Source of the DNA: DATLYB01 sp964502525
Lineage (GTDB): Bacteria > Bacteroidota > Bacteroidia > Chitinophagales > CAIOSU01
Reading direction: 5' to 3'
Assembly: GCA_964502525.1 (NCBI GenBank)
Contig: CAZCXH010000060.1
Location: forward strand, 1-25,718
Length of the DNA: 25,718 nucleotides
Positions within the stretch are counted from its first letter, which is position 1; each line of letters begins with the position of its first letter. Shown piece by piece: positions 13,930 through 21,873 of this stretch. The notes beneath the pieces were generated by a model, which worked only from the letters and a program-made list of their open reading frames with translations, searched no databases and had not been told where the DNA came from. The position numbers were made by a program, and so were the translations under genes.

Positions 13930-15387
13930 TTATTGCGGACTGGTCATTTTAGCAGGGTCCATAAATTCTTTAATCTGCTTCTCGGTCAGCAGTTTCTTCT
14001 CGCGAATCAATTCAAGGATACCTTTATTGGTCTTCAACGCTTCCTTTGCGAGTTCGGTTGTCTTTTCATAACCCAACACCGGGTTGAGGGCGGTTACGAT
14101 ACCCACGCTGCGTTCCATGTAGTGCTTCAATATATCCTGGTTTACCGTAATGCTTTCAATGCAATTTTTCCGGAATAAAGGCAGTGACTTGTAGAGCAAC
14201 GCCTGCGATTCAAAGATAGCTACGGCCACCACCGGCTCATAGGCGTTGAGTTGAAGGAGACCATCGCGGGACGCAATCGTTACGGTTGCATCATTGCCAA
14301 TGGTTTTATAGCAAATCTGGTTCATCAGTTCAGGCATCACCGGGTTCACTTTTCCCGGCATGATGGAAGAACCCGGCTGCAACGCTGGCAGGTTGATTTC
14401 AAATATCCCCGTGCGCGGACCCGAAGCAAGGAAGATGAGGTCGCTGCTGATTTTTGACAGCGTGACGGCAAAATTTTTCAGCGCGGAAGAATACATTACA
14501 AAAGCCTGCATGCTTGAAGTGGCGCCCACTAAGTTGGAACTCAGCTTCATGGGCTTGCCTGTAATTTGCGCCAGGTGAGCCGCGCACTTCTCCGCATAAC
14601 CGGGAGAAGCGGTGATTCCCGTACCAATGGCTGTTGCACCCATGTTTTCTTCATAGAGATAGGTCTCTGCGTGTACCAACGCCTCAATCGCCCCATCCAG
14701 TTGGTAGCCGAAGCCATGAAATTCCTGACCTACGGTCATTGGCACTGCATCCTGACCTTCGGTGCGTCCCATCTTGAGAATATTACTGTATTCATCTCCC
14801 TTTTTGTGAAAAGCTGCCGCTAAAGCTTTCGCTTCTTTTACCACCTTGTCATTATGCAGCAGAATGGCAACATGGATGGCGGTGGGATACACATCATTGG
14901 TTGATTGACCCATGTTGAGGTCATCATGCGGCTCGATGAACTGATATTCTCCCTTCTTGTGCCCGCTCATTTCGAGCGCAATGTTGGCGAGCACCTCGCA
15001 GGAGTTCATATTAGCCGAAGTTCCCGCGCCACCCTGGTAGAGGTCTGTCAAAAACTGGTCGTGATACTTTCCATCCATCACCGCCTGGCAGGCTTTCTCG
15101 ATAGCATCCAGCTTTTCTTTTTTCATTCGTCCTACATCGGTGTTTGCGCGGGCAGCAGCCAGTTTCACCATGGCATAAGCACGCACATAATCAGGGTAAA
15201 AATTTGTTTCCACCCCGCTGATTTGAAAATTCTCCAGGGCCCTTGCGGTTTGCACACCATAGTAGGCATCCGCAGGAATCTGTTTCTCACCGAGCAGGTC
15301 ATGCTCGGTGCGGGTTTGCTGGGCTTGCGTTGTGAGTGAGAACGCAACGCTGAAAAACGCGAATAAAAGGATGTGATGTGATTTCAT
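13930..15387 (-). CDS. aspA: Aspartate ammonia-lyase with an N-terminal signal peptide
   Basis: A 485-residue protein of the fumarase/aspartase superfamily, which removes ammonia from L-aspartate to give fumarate. Family blocks are complete: RTEHDLLGEKQIPADAYYG, GGAGTSANMNSCEVLAN, HDDLNMGQSTNDVYPTA and the flexible-loop signature GSSIMPGKVNP near residue 340 with the catalytic serine. The odd part is the first 23 residues, MKSHHILLFAFFSVAFSLTT then QAQ, a textbook Sec signal joined directly to the usual aspartase N-terminus. No internal ATG, GTG or TTG at the normal start replaces it. The enzyme is therefore predicted to act in the periplasm, whereas typical AspA is cytoplasmic. Fumarase is excluded by the aspartase-specific blocks with good but not full certainty. 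Confidence 0.92.
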   Translation of the reverse strand: MKSHHILLFAFFSVAFSLTTQAQQTRTEHDLLGEKQIPADAYYGVQTARALENFQISGVETNFYPDYVRAYAMVKLAAARANTDVGRMKKEKLDAIEKACQAVMDGKYHDQFLTDLYQGGAGTSANMNSCEVLANIALEMSGHKKGEYQFIEPHDDLNMGQSTNDVYPTAIHVAILLHNDKVVKEAKALAAAFHKKGDEYSNILKMGRTEGQDAVPMTVGQEFHGFGYQLDGAIEALVHAETYLYEENMGATAIGTGITASPGYAEKCAAHLAQITGKPMKLSSNLVGATSSMQAFVMYSSALKNFAVTLSKISSDLIFLASGPRTGIFEINLPALQPGSSIMPGKVNPVMPELMNQICYKTIGNDATVTIASRDGLLQLNAYEPVVAVAIFESQALLYKSLPLFRKNCIESITVNQDILKHYMERSVGIVTALNPVLGYEKTTELAKEALKTNKGILELIREKKLLTEKQIKEFMDPAKMTSPQ

Positions 15388-15525
15388 GGTTTATGATTTG
15401 ATTGAATTTCAGCAAAGGTAAAAAGAAAGTTTTCGGGGAAAGTGATAAAAGTCAGTTAATGAGATTGCAGGTAGAACAGCTAAATGCCCGATACGCGTGA
15501 GAGGGTTTGCCGGGTGTTGCTTTGC

Positions 15526-16686
15526 TCAAATATGTGAAACATCTTTCCATCCGAGTAAAGCGATCTGCTCATTCAACACATCTCCTGAAGAACCTCCAAA
15601 CAAAAGGATGCCTTTGCCATTGCGGTTGTTCTTCAGCCAGTAACGAATGCCGCCAAGCATTTCCCTGCTGAATTTTCTTGAGGACTTGACTTCTATGGCG
15701 ATGACTTCCCCCTGTTTTTCCAAAATCAGGTCCACCTCGTTGCCAGCGCTGTCCCGGAAGTAAAACATGCCTCCGGAAATCCCCTGGTTACAGCGGTTTT
15801 TCCGGATTTCAGTGAGTATCCAGTTTTCAAAAAGGTAGCTATATCGTGAATTATTTGCTAATGCAATTTCGGAATGAATGCCTGACAGATAACATAATAA
15901 ACCGGTATCATAGAAATACAGCTTGGGCGACTTGATAATTCGCTTATTCAGGTTGTTATGATACGGCTGAAGCAGGTAGATAATGTAGCTGCTTTCCAAT
16001 ACCTGAAGCCACGACTGAACCGTTTTGGCGTCAACTCCTGTATTTTTTGCGAGCGCATCTTTGTTAACAACTTGTCCTGCGTATCCTGCGCATAATTGCA
16101 CAAAACGGTTGAAAGCGCCCAGGTTGGTAATGTTGCGCAACAGGCGCACGTCACGCTGCACATAGGTTTGTAAATAGCTCGCCATCCACCTGTCAGGTTT
16201 TATTTTCTGCTGCCACAATTCAGGATAGCCCCCGGTAAGAATATGCTTGTTGATTGAGCCGGATGCCAAGCGGGCATCTGCAAGTTCGGCATACGATAGC
16301 GGTAAAAGCTCAAGATAACCTGTACGCCCTGCCAGCGACTGTGAGATTGGCTCCTGGAGTAAAAAGTTATTGGAGCCTGTAAGAATGAACTGTCCGCGCT
16401 GTGTATTGCGGTCCAGCATGCCCTGCAGGTAACGGAAAATGACGGGTGCGCGCTGGACTTCATCCAGCACGGCTCCTTTCCTGTATTTCTTCAAAAAAGA
16501 TTCCGTGTCTTCTAATGCTTCGGCATTAGTTTTTGGATTTTCAAGGCTGACATATGCCTTTTGTCCGAACGCCATTTTACTGAGAGTGGTTTTGCCGCTT
16601 TGACGGGGACCGACAATGCATATCGAACGGAATTGTCTGGCGGTTTCAAGAGCCTCTGCTTTAATGTGACGGGGGATTATTTTCAT
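15526..16686 (-). CDS. AAA-type ATPase with DUF4143 domain
   Basis: A 386-residue protein of standard length for this group. The N-terminal AAA_14 domain has Walker A GPRQSGKTT (26-34), Walker B AVLDEVQRAP near 71-80 and sensor LTGSNNFLL. The C-terminal DUF4143 domain includes a helix-turn-helix-like part (NKDALAKNTGVDAKTVQSWL) and ends with a PD-(D/E)XK-like core: NEVDLILEKQ then AIEVKSS. The family is abundant in Bacteroidota, often horizontally shared, and has no established function; a defence or DNA-processing role is often suspected. The start at 16686 precedes a conserved opening (IIPRHI). Two 19-bp direct repeats lie just upstream and may be its operator. Confidence 0.9.
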   Translation of the reverse strand: MKIIPRHIKAEALETARQFRSICIVGPRQSGKTTLSKMAFGQKAYVSLENPKTNAEALEDTESFLKKYRKGAVLDEVQRAPVIFRYLQGMLDRNTQRGQFILTGSNNFLLQEPISQSLAGRTGYLELLPLSYAELADARLASGSINKHILTGGYPELWQQKIKPDRWMASYLQTYVQRDVRLLRNITNLGAFNRFVQLCAGYAGQVVNKDALAKNTGVDAKTVQSWLQVLESSYIIYLLQPYHNNLNKRIIKSPKLYFYDTGLLCYLSGIHSEIALANNSRYSYLFENWILTEIRKNRCNQGISGGMFYFRDSAGNEVDLILEKQGEVIAIEVKSSRKFSREMLGGIRYWLKNNRNGKGILLFGGSSGDVLNEQIALLGWKDVSHI

Positions 16687-16704
16687 TGAATTCCTGAATT
16701 ACAA

Positions 16705-16760
16705 AAATATGCAAATCCGGAATCAAATTCCATAATTGCATAAATATGCAAATCCGGAAT
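16705..16760 (-). promoter_or_regulatory. Duplicated 19-bp motif upstream of the DUF4143 ATPase gene
   Basis: AAATATGCAAATCCGGAAT occurs at 16705-16723 and again, identical, at 16742-16760, with starts 37 bp apart; both copies end within 75 bp of the start codon. The region between contains a further TGCATA-type sequence (ATTGCATAAATATGCAA, 16735-16751), itself nearly palindromic. The likely reading is a double operator, perhaps for autoregulation. Confidence 0.5.
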
Positions 16761-16804
16761 GATGCAGATTAAACCTATGCGGGTTTGCTGCGGGACACAC
16801 CTAA

Positions 16805-16904
16805 GGGCAGTTCTAAAAATTGTTCTTTCAATCGCCTCATCCCTTCCCTCTCCGAGGAGCTCCAGAAGGAGAGGGAGTAAGTGGTAGAATTTTTAGAACT
16901 GTCC
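16805..16904. repeat. MITE-like element, copy 2 (100 bp)
   Basis: The left end GGCAGTTCTAAAAATT (16806-16821) and right end AATTTTTAGAACTGTCC (16888-16904) match the copy at 1503-1592, with one substitution in the left terminal repeat. The interior carries an extra 10 bp (GAGGAGCTCC) inside the CCCTCTCC/GGAGAGGG repeat. The flanks read CCTAAG and CCTAAA, a possible imperfect target duplication. The whole gap 16687-16999 otherwise holds only the duplicated motif at 16705-16760 and a short frame near 16932-16990. Confidence 0.8.
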
Positions 16905-16999
16905 TAAATCGTTAGATAAAACAATACTGATTTAAAGCGACAACTGAATCCTCGTCTGAAAGAAGCGCGCTCCGCCCGTCATGCCGGAGCAATTCACCA

Positions 17000-18142
17000 T
17001 TAGATATCACTCTTCTTCTTAAGCCCGAGGAACCGGTAATTGAGTGAAACAAGCACCGAATAACGGTTGCCTGCGCTGATGAAATTGGATTCCGCCCGCA
17101 GTTGCCAGCTCTTATTGAATTGATACTGTATTCCCATGAGCCCGGCAAACTTCGCAGAGGGGGTTTTGTCCATGGAATAGGTGACGATGACATCCTGCAG
17201 CGGATCGCCCGCCACTTTATCTTCCAGCTTTTCAACGATTTTGTCCACCACTTGCTTCTGCAGCGGGTTCAACTCGCTGTACCAGTCTTGGTAGCTGTCC
17301 TTGATGGCATCAATCTTCAACTGGTCTATGTCATCCAACGCATCATTCAGCGCTATCTCACCTTGTGTGCCGCTGTTTAAAAAGATGCCCATCGTGCCTG
17401 CCCAAACGGAGATATTGCTTCTGGGGTTCTTCAGGCGAAAGACATGTCCCACGCGCATGCCCAGCAATTGGGTGAAAACTTTGTTCTCAAGCAACTGCAT
17501 GTCTGACCATGTGGCGTTGTAATCGGCAGAGAACCAAAGAGGACCTGCGCTGGTAACCCCCATCAGGCCGAAGCCATAGAACCAGCCCTTTTGTTTTGGC
17601 TCCGATATAAGGGCAACGGGTTCGGAAAGTACAACGCTGGTTTGCACATAGGGCGCAACACCGAGCAGGGCATAGACATTGAGGAACGGAAAGACGAAAA
17701 GGTCGGCACGCAGGTTCATATTGTAGATACGGCTGTTCACCTCTTCGAATTGAATGATATTGCTCATGTCAACCGGTCCCAGAGAGGTGTCGGAGGTATT
17801 GATGCCGAGGTGCATATTGCTCATATCAATGCCCTGTATCCCGTAGAACGAATTCACCATGATGCCGAACGGCAACGGAAGGTCGTAACCCTTTTTATAC
17901 ACGCGGCTTCCCCAGATGGGAAAAAGCCAGTCGTAGTTCATGGTTTTCAGGCTGTCGTAGTATTCGTGATTTTTATCTTTGAAAGATTTCCCCACCACGC
18001 CTTGCGCACCCGCATCGGTAAAAATCAAATGGAGAAGTAAAATAATGCAAAGGAGTCTTAACAGCTTATGACTATTTTGAGCCACTGGCTTCGGTGATGA
18101 TTTCCTGATAAGAGTGTTTTTGATGGGATAAATATAATGCAT
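17000..18142 (-). CDS. Predicted outer-membrane beta-barrel protein
   Basis: A 380-residue protein. The first 47 residues contain a basic region followed by the hydrophobic core LLRLLCIILLLHLIFTDAGAQ, a long but plausible signal peptide; no better downstream start exists. The mature part is rich in beta strands with aromatic ends (LRADLFVFPFLNVYALLGVAPY, in part; WFYGFGLMGVTSAGPLWFSADY, in part) and ends with a barrel-like strand NRYSVLVSLNYRFLGL. An inserted helical, acidic region at about 265-315 (ELNPLQKQVVDKIVEKLEDK) may be a periplasmic or surface loop. I do not recognise the family. It stands alone between repeat elements. Confidence 0.75.
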   Translation of the reverse strand: MHYIYPIKNTLIRKSSPKPVAQNSHKLLRLLCIILLLHLIFTDAGAQGVVGKSFKDKNHEYYDSLKTMNYDWLFPIWGSRVYKKGYDLPLPFGIMVNSFYGIQGIDMSNMHLGINTSDTSLGPVDMSNIIQFEEVNSRIYNMNLRADLFVFPFLNVYALLGVAPYVQTSVVLSEPVALISEPKQKGWFYGFGLMGVTSAGPLWFSADYNATWSDMQLLENKVFTQLLGMRVGHVFRLKNPRSNISVWAGTMGIFLNSGTQGEIALNDALDDIDQLKIDAIKDSYQDWYSELNPLQKQVVDKIVEKLEDKVAGDPLQDVIVTYSMDKTPSAKFAGLMGIQYQFNKSWQLRAESNFISAGNRYSVLVSLNYRFLGLKKKSDI

Positions 18143-18228
18143 TTGAAAAGCTTTCTAAATGATAAAAGATAGCTTCAAAACTTTGGTTTCCGAACGGACT
18201 CATGTGTAGGTTTGAGTTACATTTGAGT

Positions 18229-18396
18229 ATGCGATTGAAACGCGGCATTCTGCTTTGTATTTTTGAATCCGGTGCTGTTGGTGGCATTTATGCTTTTCTT
18301 CTTGCCTGCGGGCTGATTGCCGTAATGATGACTGCGGTGCACCGAGCGGAAGTGGTGGCACACCGGGTTGGAGAATACGTCAGCCTGATTGCTTAG
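18229..18396 (+). pseudogene. N-terminal relic of a ChaA-like Ca2+/H+ antiporter
   Basis: A 55-residue frame from the ATG at 18229 has a hydrophobic stretch (GIYAFLLACGLIAVMMTAV) followed by HRAEVVAHRVGEYVSLIA and a stop. ChaA-type (CaCA family) antiporters have here the block HAEVIAHRVGEPFGTLxLALAVT, so GEYVSLIA looks like a decayed GEPYGTLILA. The rest of the transporter, over 300 residues, is absent. The match rests on memory of this block, so the call is moderate. The gap 18143-18459 holds nothing else I can support. Confidence 0.55.
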
Positions 18397-18459
18397 TATT
18401 GAAAACGCAAACTGTTTCTGTACGGAAGTTTATAGGTTCATTCAAAAAAAAACTATCGC

Positions 18460-18852
18460 ATGAAAATCAATTATCAACGCATGTATGAAAAGCTCGGCAG
18501 CCTGTTCTATGCTGTCGCAAATGCCGATGCGCAGGTCCGCAGATCGGAAGAAAAAATGCTGGTGGAAAAGATCAACGCCATCTGGCTCCCTCATGAAGAT
18601 TCAACAGATGAGTTTGGGACAGATGCAGCGCATTATATCTTTATCGTGTTTGACCAGCTTCATGCCGATGGCGCAGAGGCGGAAGGTGCGTTCAATGATT
18701 TCAGCAGGTATTATGCGGAACAATCCACAGGCTTTGACGAATCCGTGAAATCGAAAATCATGCAGACTGCCGAAGCGCTTGCTGATGCCTTCTCCGGGAA
18801 GAACCAAGCGGAGAAGGATTATCTTAAGCGGCTGAAGAAAATGATGAAGTAA
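18460..18852 (+). CDS. TerB-like small helical protein
   Basis: A 130-residue soluble, mostly helical protein without signal or membrane segments. The opening MYEKLGSLFYAVANADAQVRRSEEKML resembles the TerB/DjlA-type domain, in which a helix pair carries AxADGxVxxxE; the remaining residues (FIVFDQLHADG, then DESVKSKIMQTAEALADAFSG) repeat the pattern once more, as in two-fold TerB folds. TerB domains occur in tellurite-resistance and stress systems, but the domain alone does not define a role. ATG at 18460, A-rich leader, no Shine-Dalgarno. It precedes the P-type ATPase by 151 bp, with a palindromic repeat between, so co-transcription is uncertain. Confidence 0.8.
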   Translation: MKINYQRMYEKLGSLFYAVANADAQVRRSEEKMLVEKINAIWLPHEDSTDEFGTDAAHYIFIVFDQLHADGAEAEGAFNDFSRYYAEQSTGFDESVKSKIMQTAEALADAFSGKNQAEKDYLKRLKKMMK

Positions 18853-18876
18853 GAAAAATTTTCATTTTCAGCCAGT

Positions 18877-18980
18877 AATACTATTTGGAATTTAAACGCC
18901 TCGATTCTAAAAGAGCAAAAGGCAGAAAGCAAATCCCTTTTGCTGGTTCTTTAAGCCTGTTTCAGTTTCCAAATAGTATT
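18877..18980. repeat. Concentric palindromic element upstream of the P-type ATPase
   Basis: AATACTATTTGGAA (18877-18890) pairs with 18967-18980, and AGCAAAAGG (18914-18922) with CCTTTTGCT (18936-18944). Both pairs centre near 18929. The element ends 23 bp before the GTG start at 19004 and so occupies the place where a promoter would be expected. No target duplication was found. Confidence 0.65.
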
Positions 18981-19003
18981 TTCGGTGATAAACACCCGCG
19001 CCT

Positions 19004-21574
19004 GTGAACTGGCACTTACTCAGCATCGAAAAAACGCTGGAGCTTCTCGGCAGCAAACCTTCCGGGTTAAGCAGCCTTGATTCGGAAGAACGGCTCCGGA
19101 AGCACGGACAAAATCTTTTACAGGAGAAAAGGAAAAAGCCGGTCTGGCTGGTTTTCCTGCGCCAGTTCAAAGACGTGATGATGCTCATCCTCATTGCGGC
19201 TGCGTTTGTCGCAGGTATCATAGGCGAGTTGAGCGATTCCATCGTGATTTTAGTGATTGTGATTTTAAACGCGGTGGTAGGCTTCGTGCAGGAATACCGC
19301 GCGGAGAAAGCGATGGAGGCGCTGAAAAAAATGGCAGCGCCCTTTGCGAAGGTGCTGCGCGAAAATAAAATCGCGCAGCTTCCCGCAGCCGCGCTGGTGC
19401 CGGGCGATATTGTCATTCTCGAAGCGGGCGACATGATTCCTGCCGACATCCGCATCGTTGAAAGCCACGCGCTGAAAGTGGATGAAGCATCGCTCACGGG
19501 CGAGTCGCACACGGTGGAAAAATCAACGGATGAACTCAAAGACGAAAACGCTCCCCTGGGCGACCGCGTGAACATGGCGTACAAAGGGACGCTGGCAACC
19601 TACGGCAGGGGAACAGGCGTAGTGGTGGCGACAGGCATGAACACCGAAATCGGCTCCATTGCCAGGATGCTGCAGGAAGGCGACAGCGTAACGCCTTTGC
19701 AGAAGCGGCTTGCCGATTTCGGCAAAAAACTTTCGGCAGCGGTGCTTGGGATATGCGTACTGCTGTATGTGATAAGCGTGTTGCAGGGCGAAGACCCTGT
19801 CAGGATGCTGCTCACCGCGATTTCCGTGGCGGTTGCCGCCATCCCCGAAGCGCTGCCTGCCGTGGTTACGATTGCGCTCGCGCTGGGCGCGAAAAAATTG
19901 ATGCGGAAAAACGTTCTCATCCGCAAACTGCCCGCAGTGGAAACGCTCGGATCCGTCACCTATATATGCAGCGACAAGACCGGCACGCTCACGCAAAACC
20001 GGATGACCGTAAAAAATGTCTGGGTCAATGAAATGCTGAAAAATGTTGATTCATTCACTCCGCACCGGCTGCTGCTGCTCTGCATGAGCGCCAACCAGGA
20101 TACAAAAACAAATGAGAAAGGCAAGCTGACGGGCGATTCCACCGAAGTGGCGATCGTTGAATATGCAACGCGGCAAGCCGCGTACGATAAATCATGGGAA
20201 AAAAAATATGAGCGCGTGCATGAATTGCCGTTTGATTCCGGCAGGAAAATGATGACTACCGTTCACCGGTTTGGCAATGAATTTCTCGTTATCACGAAAG
20301 GCGCGCTCGAAGCGGTGCTGGGTATCTGCGAAAATAATAATGCGGCAGAAGCGGGCGGACAGGCGGAAAGGCTGGCTGAGGAAGGACAGCGCGTAATCGC
20401 CTATTCATATAGAATTATTCATCAGCTTCCTGAAAATGCAGCGCACAGTTTTCTTGAAAGCGGGCAGCATTTCTGCGGATTAGCGGGAATGATTGACCCT
20501 CCGCGAGAAGAAGCAAAGCAGGCGGTGGAAGAATGTGTTACCGCAGGCATCATCCCCGTGATGATTACGGGCGACCATCCGCTCACCGCCAAAGCCATTG
20601 CTCGGGAAATAGGCATTCTGCGACCCCCATCTGATAAAACCGTTTCCGGTGTTGATCTGGCAAAGATGACTCAAGCGGAATTGGAAGACGAAATCCTGCG
20701 CATCAAAGTATATGCGCGCGTTTCGCCCGACCAGAAGCTGCAAATCGTCAGGACGCTGCAACAGAAAAACCAGTTTGTCGCCATGACGGGCGATGGCGTG
20801 AATGACGCGCCCGCGCTGAAGAGCGCCAACATCGGCATCGCCATGGGCATCACAGGCACCGATGTCTCAAAAGAAGCCGCGCACATGATTCTGCTGGACG
20901 ACAACTTTGCCACCATCGTGAAGGCGGTGAAGGAAGGGCGCAGGATTTTCGACAACATCCGCAAGTTCATCCGCTACATCATGACGGGCAACAGCGGTGA
21001 AATCTGGACAATCATCTTAGCCCCGCTTGTCGGGCTGCCTATTCCCCTGCTGCCCATCCACATCCTGTGGGTAAACCTCGTAACGGACGGACTGCCCGCT
21101 CTCGCGCTGGCGGGAGAGCCTGCCGAAAAAAACATCATGCAGCGTCCACCGCGCAACCCCGGTGAAAGCGTCTTTGCGCACGGTCTCGGCTGGCACATCC
21201 TGTGGGTGGGATTGCTGATGGGCGCGGTATGTCTTGGCGTGCAGGCGTGGGCGATGCACACTGGAAATCCCAAATGGCAAACGATGGTGTTCACAACGCT
21301 TGCCATCAGCCAGATGGGGCACGTGCTCGCCATCCGCAGCGAGAAATTTTTTCTTTTCCGGCAGGGCATTTTCAGCAACCTGCCCCTGCTCGGAGCCGTG
21401 ATGCTCACCTTTGCGTTGCAGCTTGCGCTTATTTACATACCGTTTTTTCACGAGATATTTTCCACACAGCCGCTCACGCTCTACGAACTGCTGATTTGCA
21501 TTGCCGTTTCGAGCATCGTGTTTCACGGAGTGGAGATGGAGAAATTAGTGAGGGGATATTTTTTGAAGGAGTGA
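19004..21574 (+). CDS. P-type Ca2+-transporting ATPase (type II)
   Basis: An 856-residue P-type ATPase that pumps cations across the inner membrane with ATP. Landmarks in order: an N-terminal region beginning NWHLLSIEKTLELL, the actuator motif LTGES, M4 with VAAIPEALP (Glu near 282), the phosphorylation site CSDKTGTLT (Asp324), KGA in the nucleotide domain, and GDGVNDAP near 596. M5 has GNSGE and M6 has WVNLVTDGLPALAL; these residues match Ca2+-binding positions of SERCA and bacterial Ca2+ pumps, so calcium (possibly Mn2+) export is the best call. The start is GTG; the next ATG lies inside the first membrane helix. The segment just upstream is a palindromic repeat. Confidence 0.95.
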   Translation: MNWHLLSIEKTLELLGSKPSGLSSLDSEERLRKHGQNLLQEKRKKPVWLVFLRQFKDVMMLILIAAAFVAGIIGELSDSIVILVIVILNAVVGFVQEYRAEKAMEALKKMAAPFAKVLRENKIAQLPAAALVPGDIVILEAGDMIPADIRIVESHALKVDEASLTGESHTVEKSTDELKDENAPLGDRVNMAYKGTLATYGRGTGVVVATGMNTEIGSIARMLQEGDSVTPLQKRLADFGKKLSAAVLGICVLLYVISVLQGEDPVRMLLTAISVAVAAIPEALPAVVTIALALGAKKLMRKNVLIRKLPAVETLGSVTYICSDKTGTLTQNRMTVKNVWVNEMLKNVDSFTPHRLLLLCMSANQDTKTNEKGKLTGDSTEVAIVEYATRQAAYDKSWEKKYERVHELPFDSGRKMMTTVHRFGNEFLVITKGALEAVLGICENNNAAEAGGQAERLAEEGQRVIAYSYRIIHQLPENAAHSFLESGQHFCGLAGMIDPPREEAKQAVEECVTAGIIPVMITGDHPLTAKAIAREIGILRPPSDKTVSGVDLAKMTQAELEDEILRIKVYARVSPDQKLQIVRTLQQKNQFVAMTGDGVNDAPALKSANIGIAMGITGTDVSKEAAHMILLDDNFATIVKAVKEGRRIFDNIRKFIRYIMTGNSGEIWTIILAPLVGLPIPLLPIHILWVNLVTDGLPALALAGEPAEKNIMQRPPRNPGESVFAHGLGWHILWVGLLMGAVCLGVQAWAMHTGNPKWQTMVFTTLAISQMGHVLAIRSEKFFLFRQGIFSNLPLLGAVMLTFALQLALIYIPFFHEIFSTQPLTLYELLICIAVSSIVFHGVEMEKLVRGYFLKE

Positions 21575-21591
21575 GAGCCTGCAAGTCGCGG

Positions 21592-21630
21592 CACGACTAC
21601 ACCACGACTACACCACGACTACACGACTAC
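21592..21630. repeat. Short tandem repeat, 11-bp unit
   Basis: CACGACTACAC is repeated three times in phase (21592-21624), followed by a partial fourth unit to 21630. It begins 17 bp after the stop of the P-type ATPase gene. The remaining gap to 21873 contains no gene; its main content is the Fnr-like promoter at 21814-21857. Confidence 0.85.
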
Positions 21631-21813
21631 CCGCATGCGATTGCACTTTTGTATCTGCCCTTTTTGTTTACAACATCCGAACAAATCATATTTATCAGCG
21701 GCATCTGCGTTCTATTTCTAATTTTAAGCAGCTTCTTAAAATATACTTCTGTGTGTTCTGATTTCTGACTGCCTTTTGGCATATCCCAAAACAGGGGCGA
21801 AAATGCACCACAG

Positions 21814-21857
21814 ATGACATAAGTCATATTCTGTTGAGTGTCAAGTGCATAGTTTAG
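21814..21857 (+). promoter_or_regulatory. Fnr/DNR-like operator with -7 box for the gene at 21874
   Basis: ATGACATAAGTCAT (21814-21827) is a perfect ATGAC-N4-GTCAT palindrome of Crp/Fnr type. TAGTTTAG (21850-21857) matches TAnnTTTG at seven of eight positions. Centre-to-centre distance is 33 bp, within one base of the same arrangement at the cytochrome gene, which places the operator near -41. The predicted start is near 21861, about 13 nt before the ATG. Confidence 0.55.
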
Positions 21858-21873
21858 CCCAAAATCTTTATCC

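Noticed and set aside
16932..16990. A short minus-strand frame ending GARFFQTRIQLSL, like the last strand of a barrel protein
   Set aside because: Only about 22 codons are open and the neighbouring barrel gene already has a complete end, so at most it is an unprovable relic.
21592..21630. The CACGACTACAC tandem repeat as a CRISPR array or iteron origin
   Set aside because: Units are 11 bp, contiguous and without spacers, and no replication or cas gene is near.
21202..21768. A 188-residue plus-strand frame overlapping the end of the P-type ATPase
   Set aside because: It is out of frame with the conserved ATPase C-terminus and then runs through the tandem repeat; no family resemblance.
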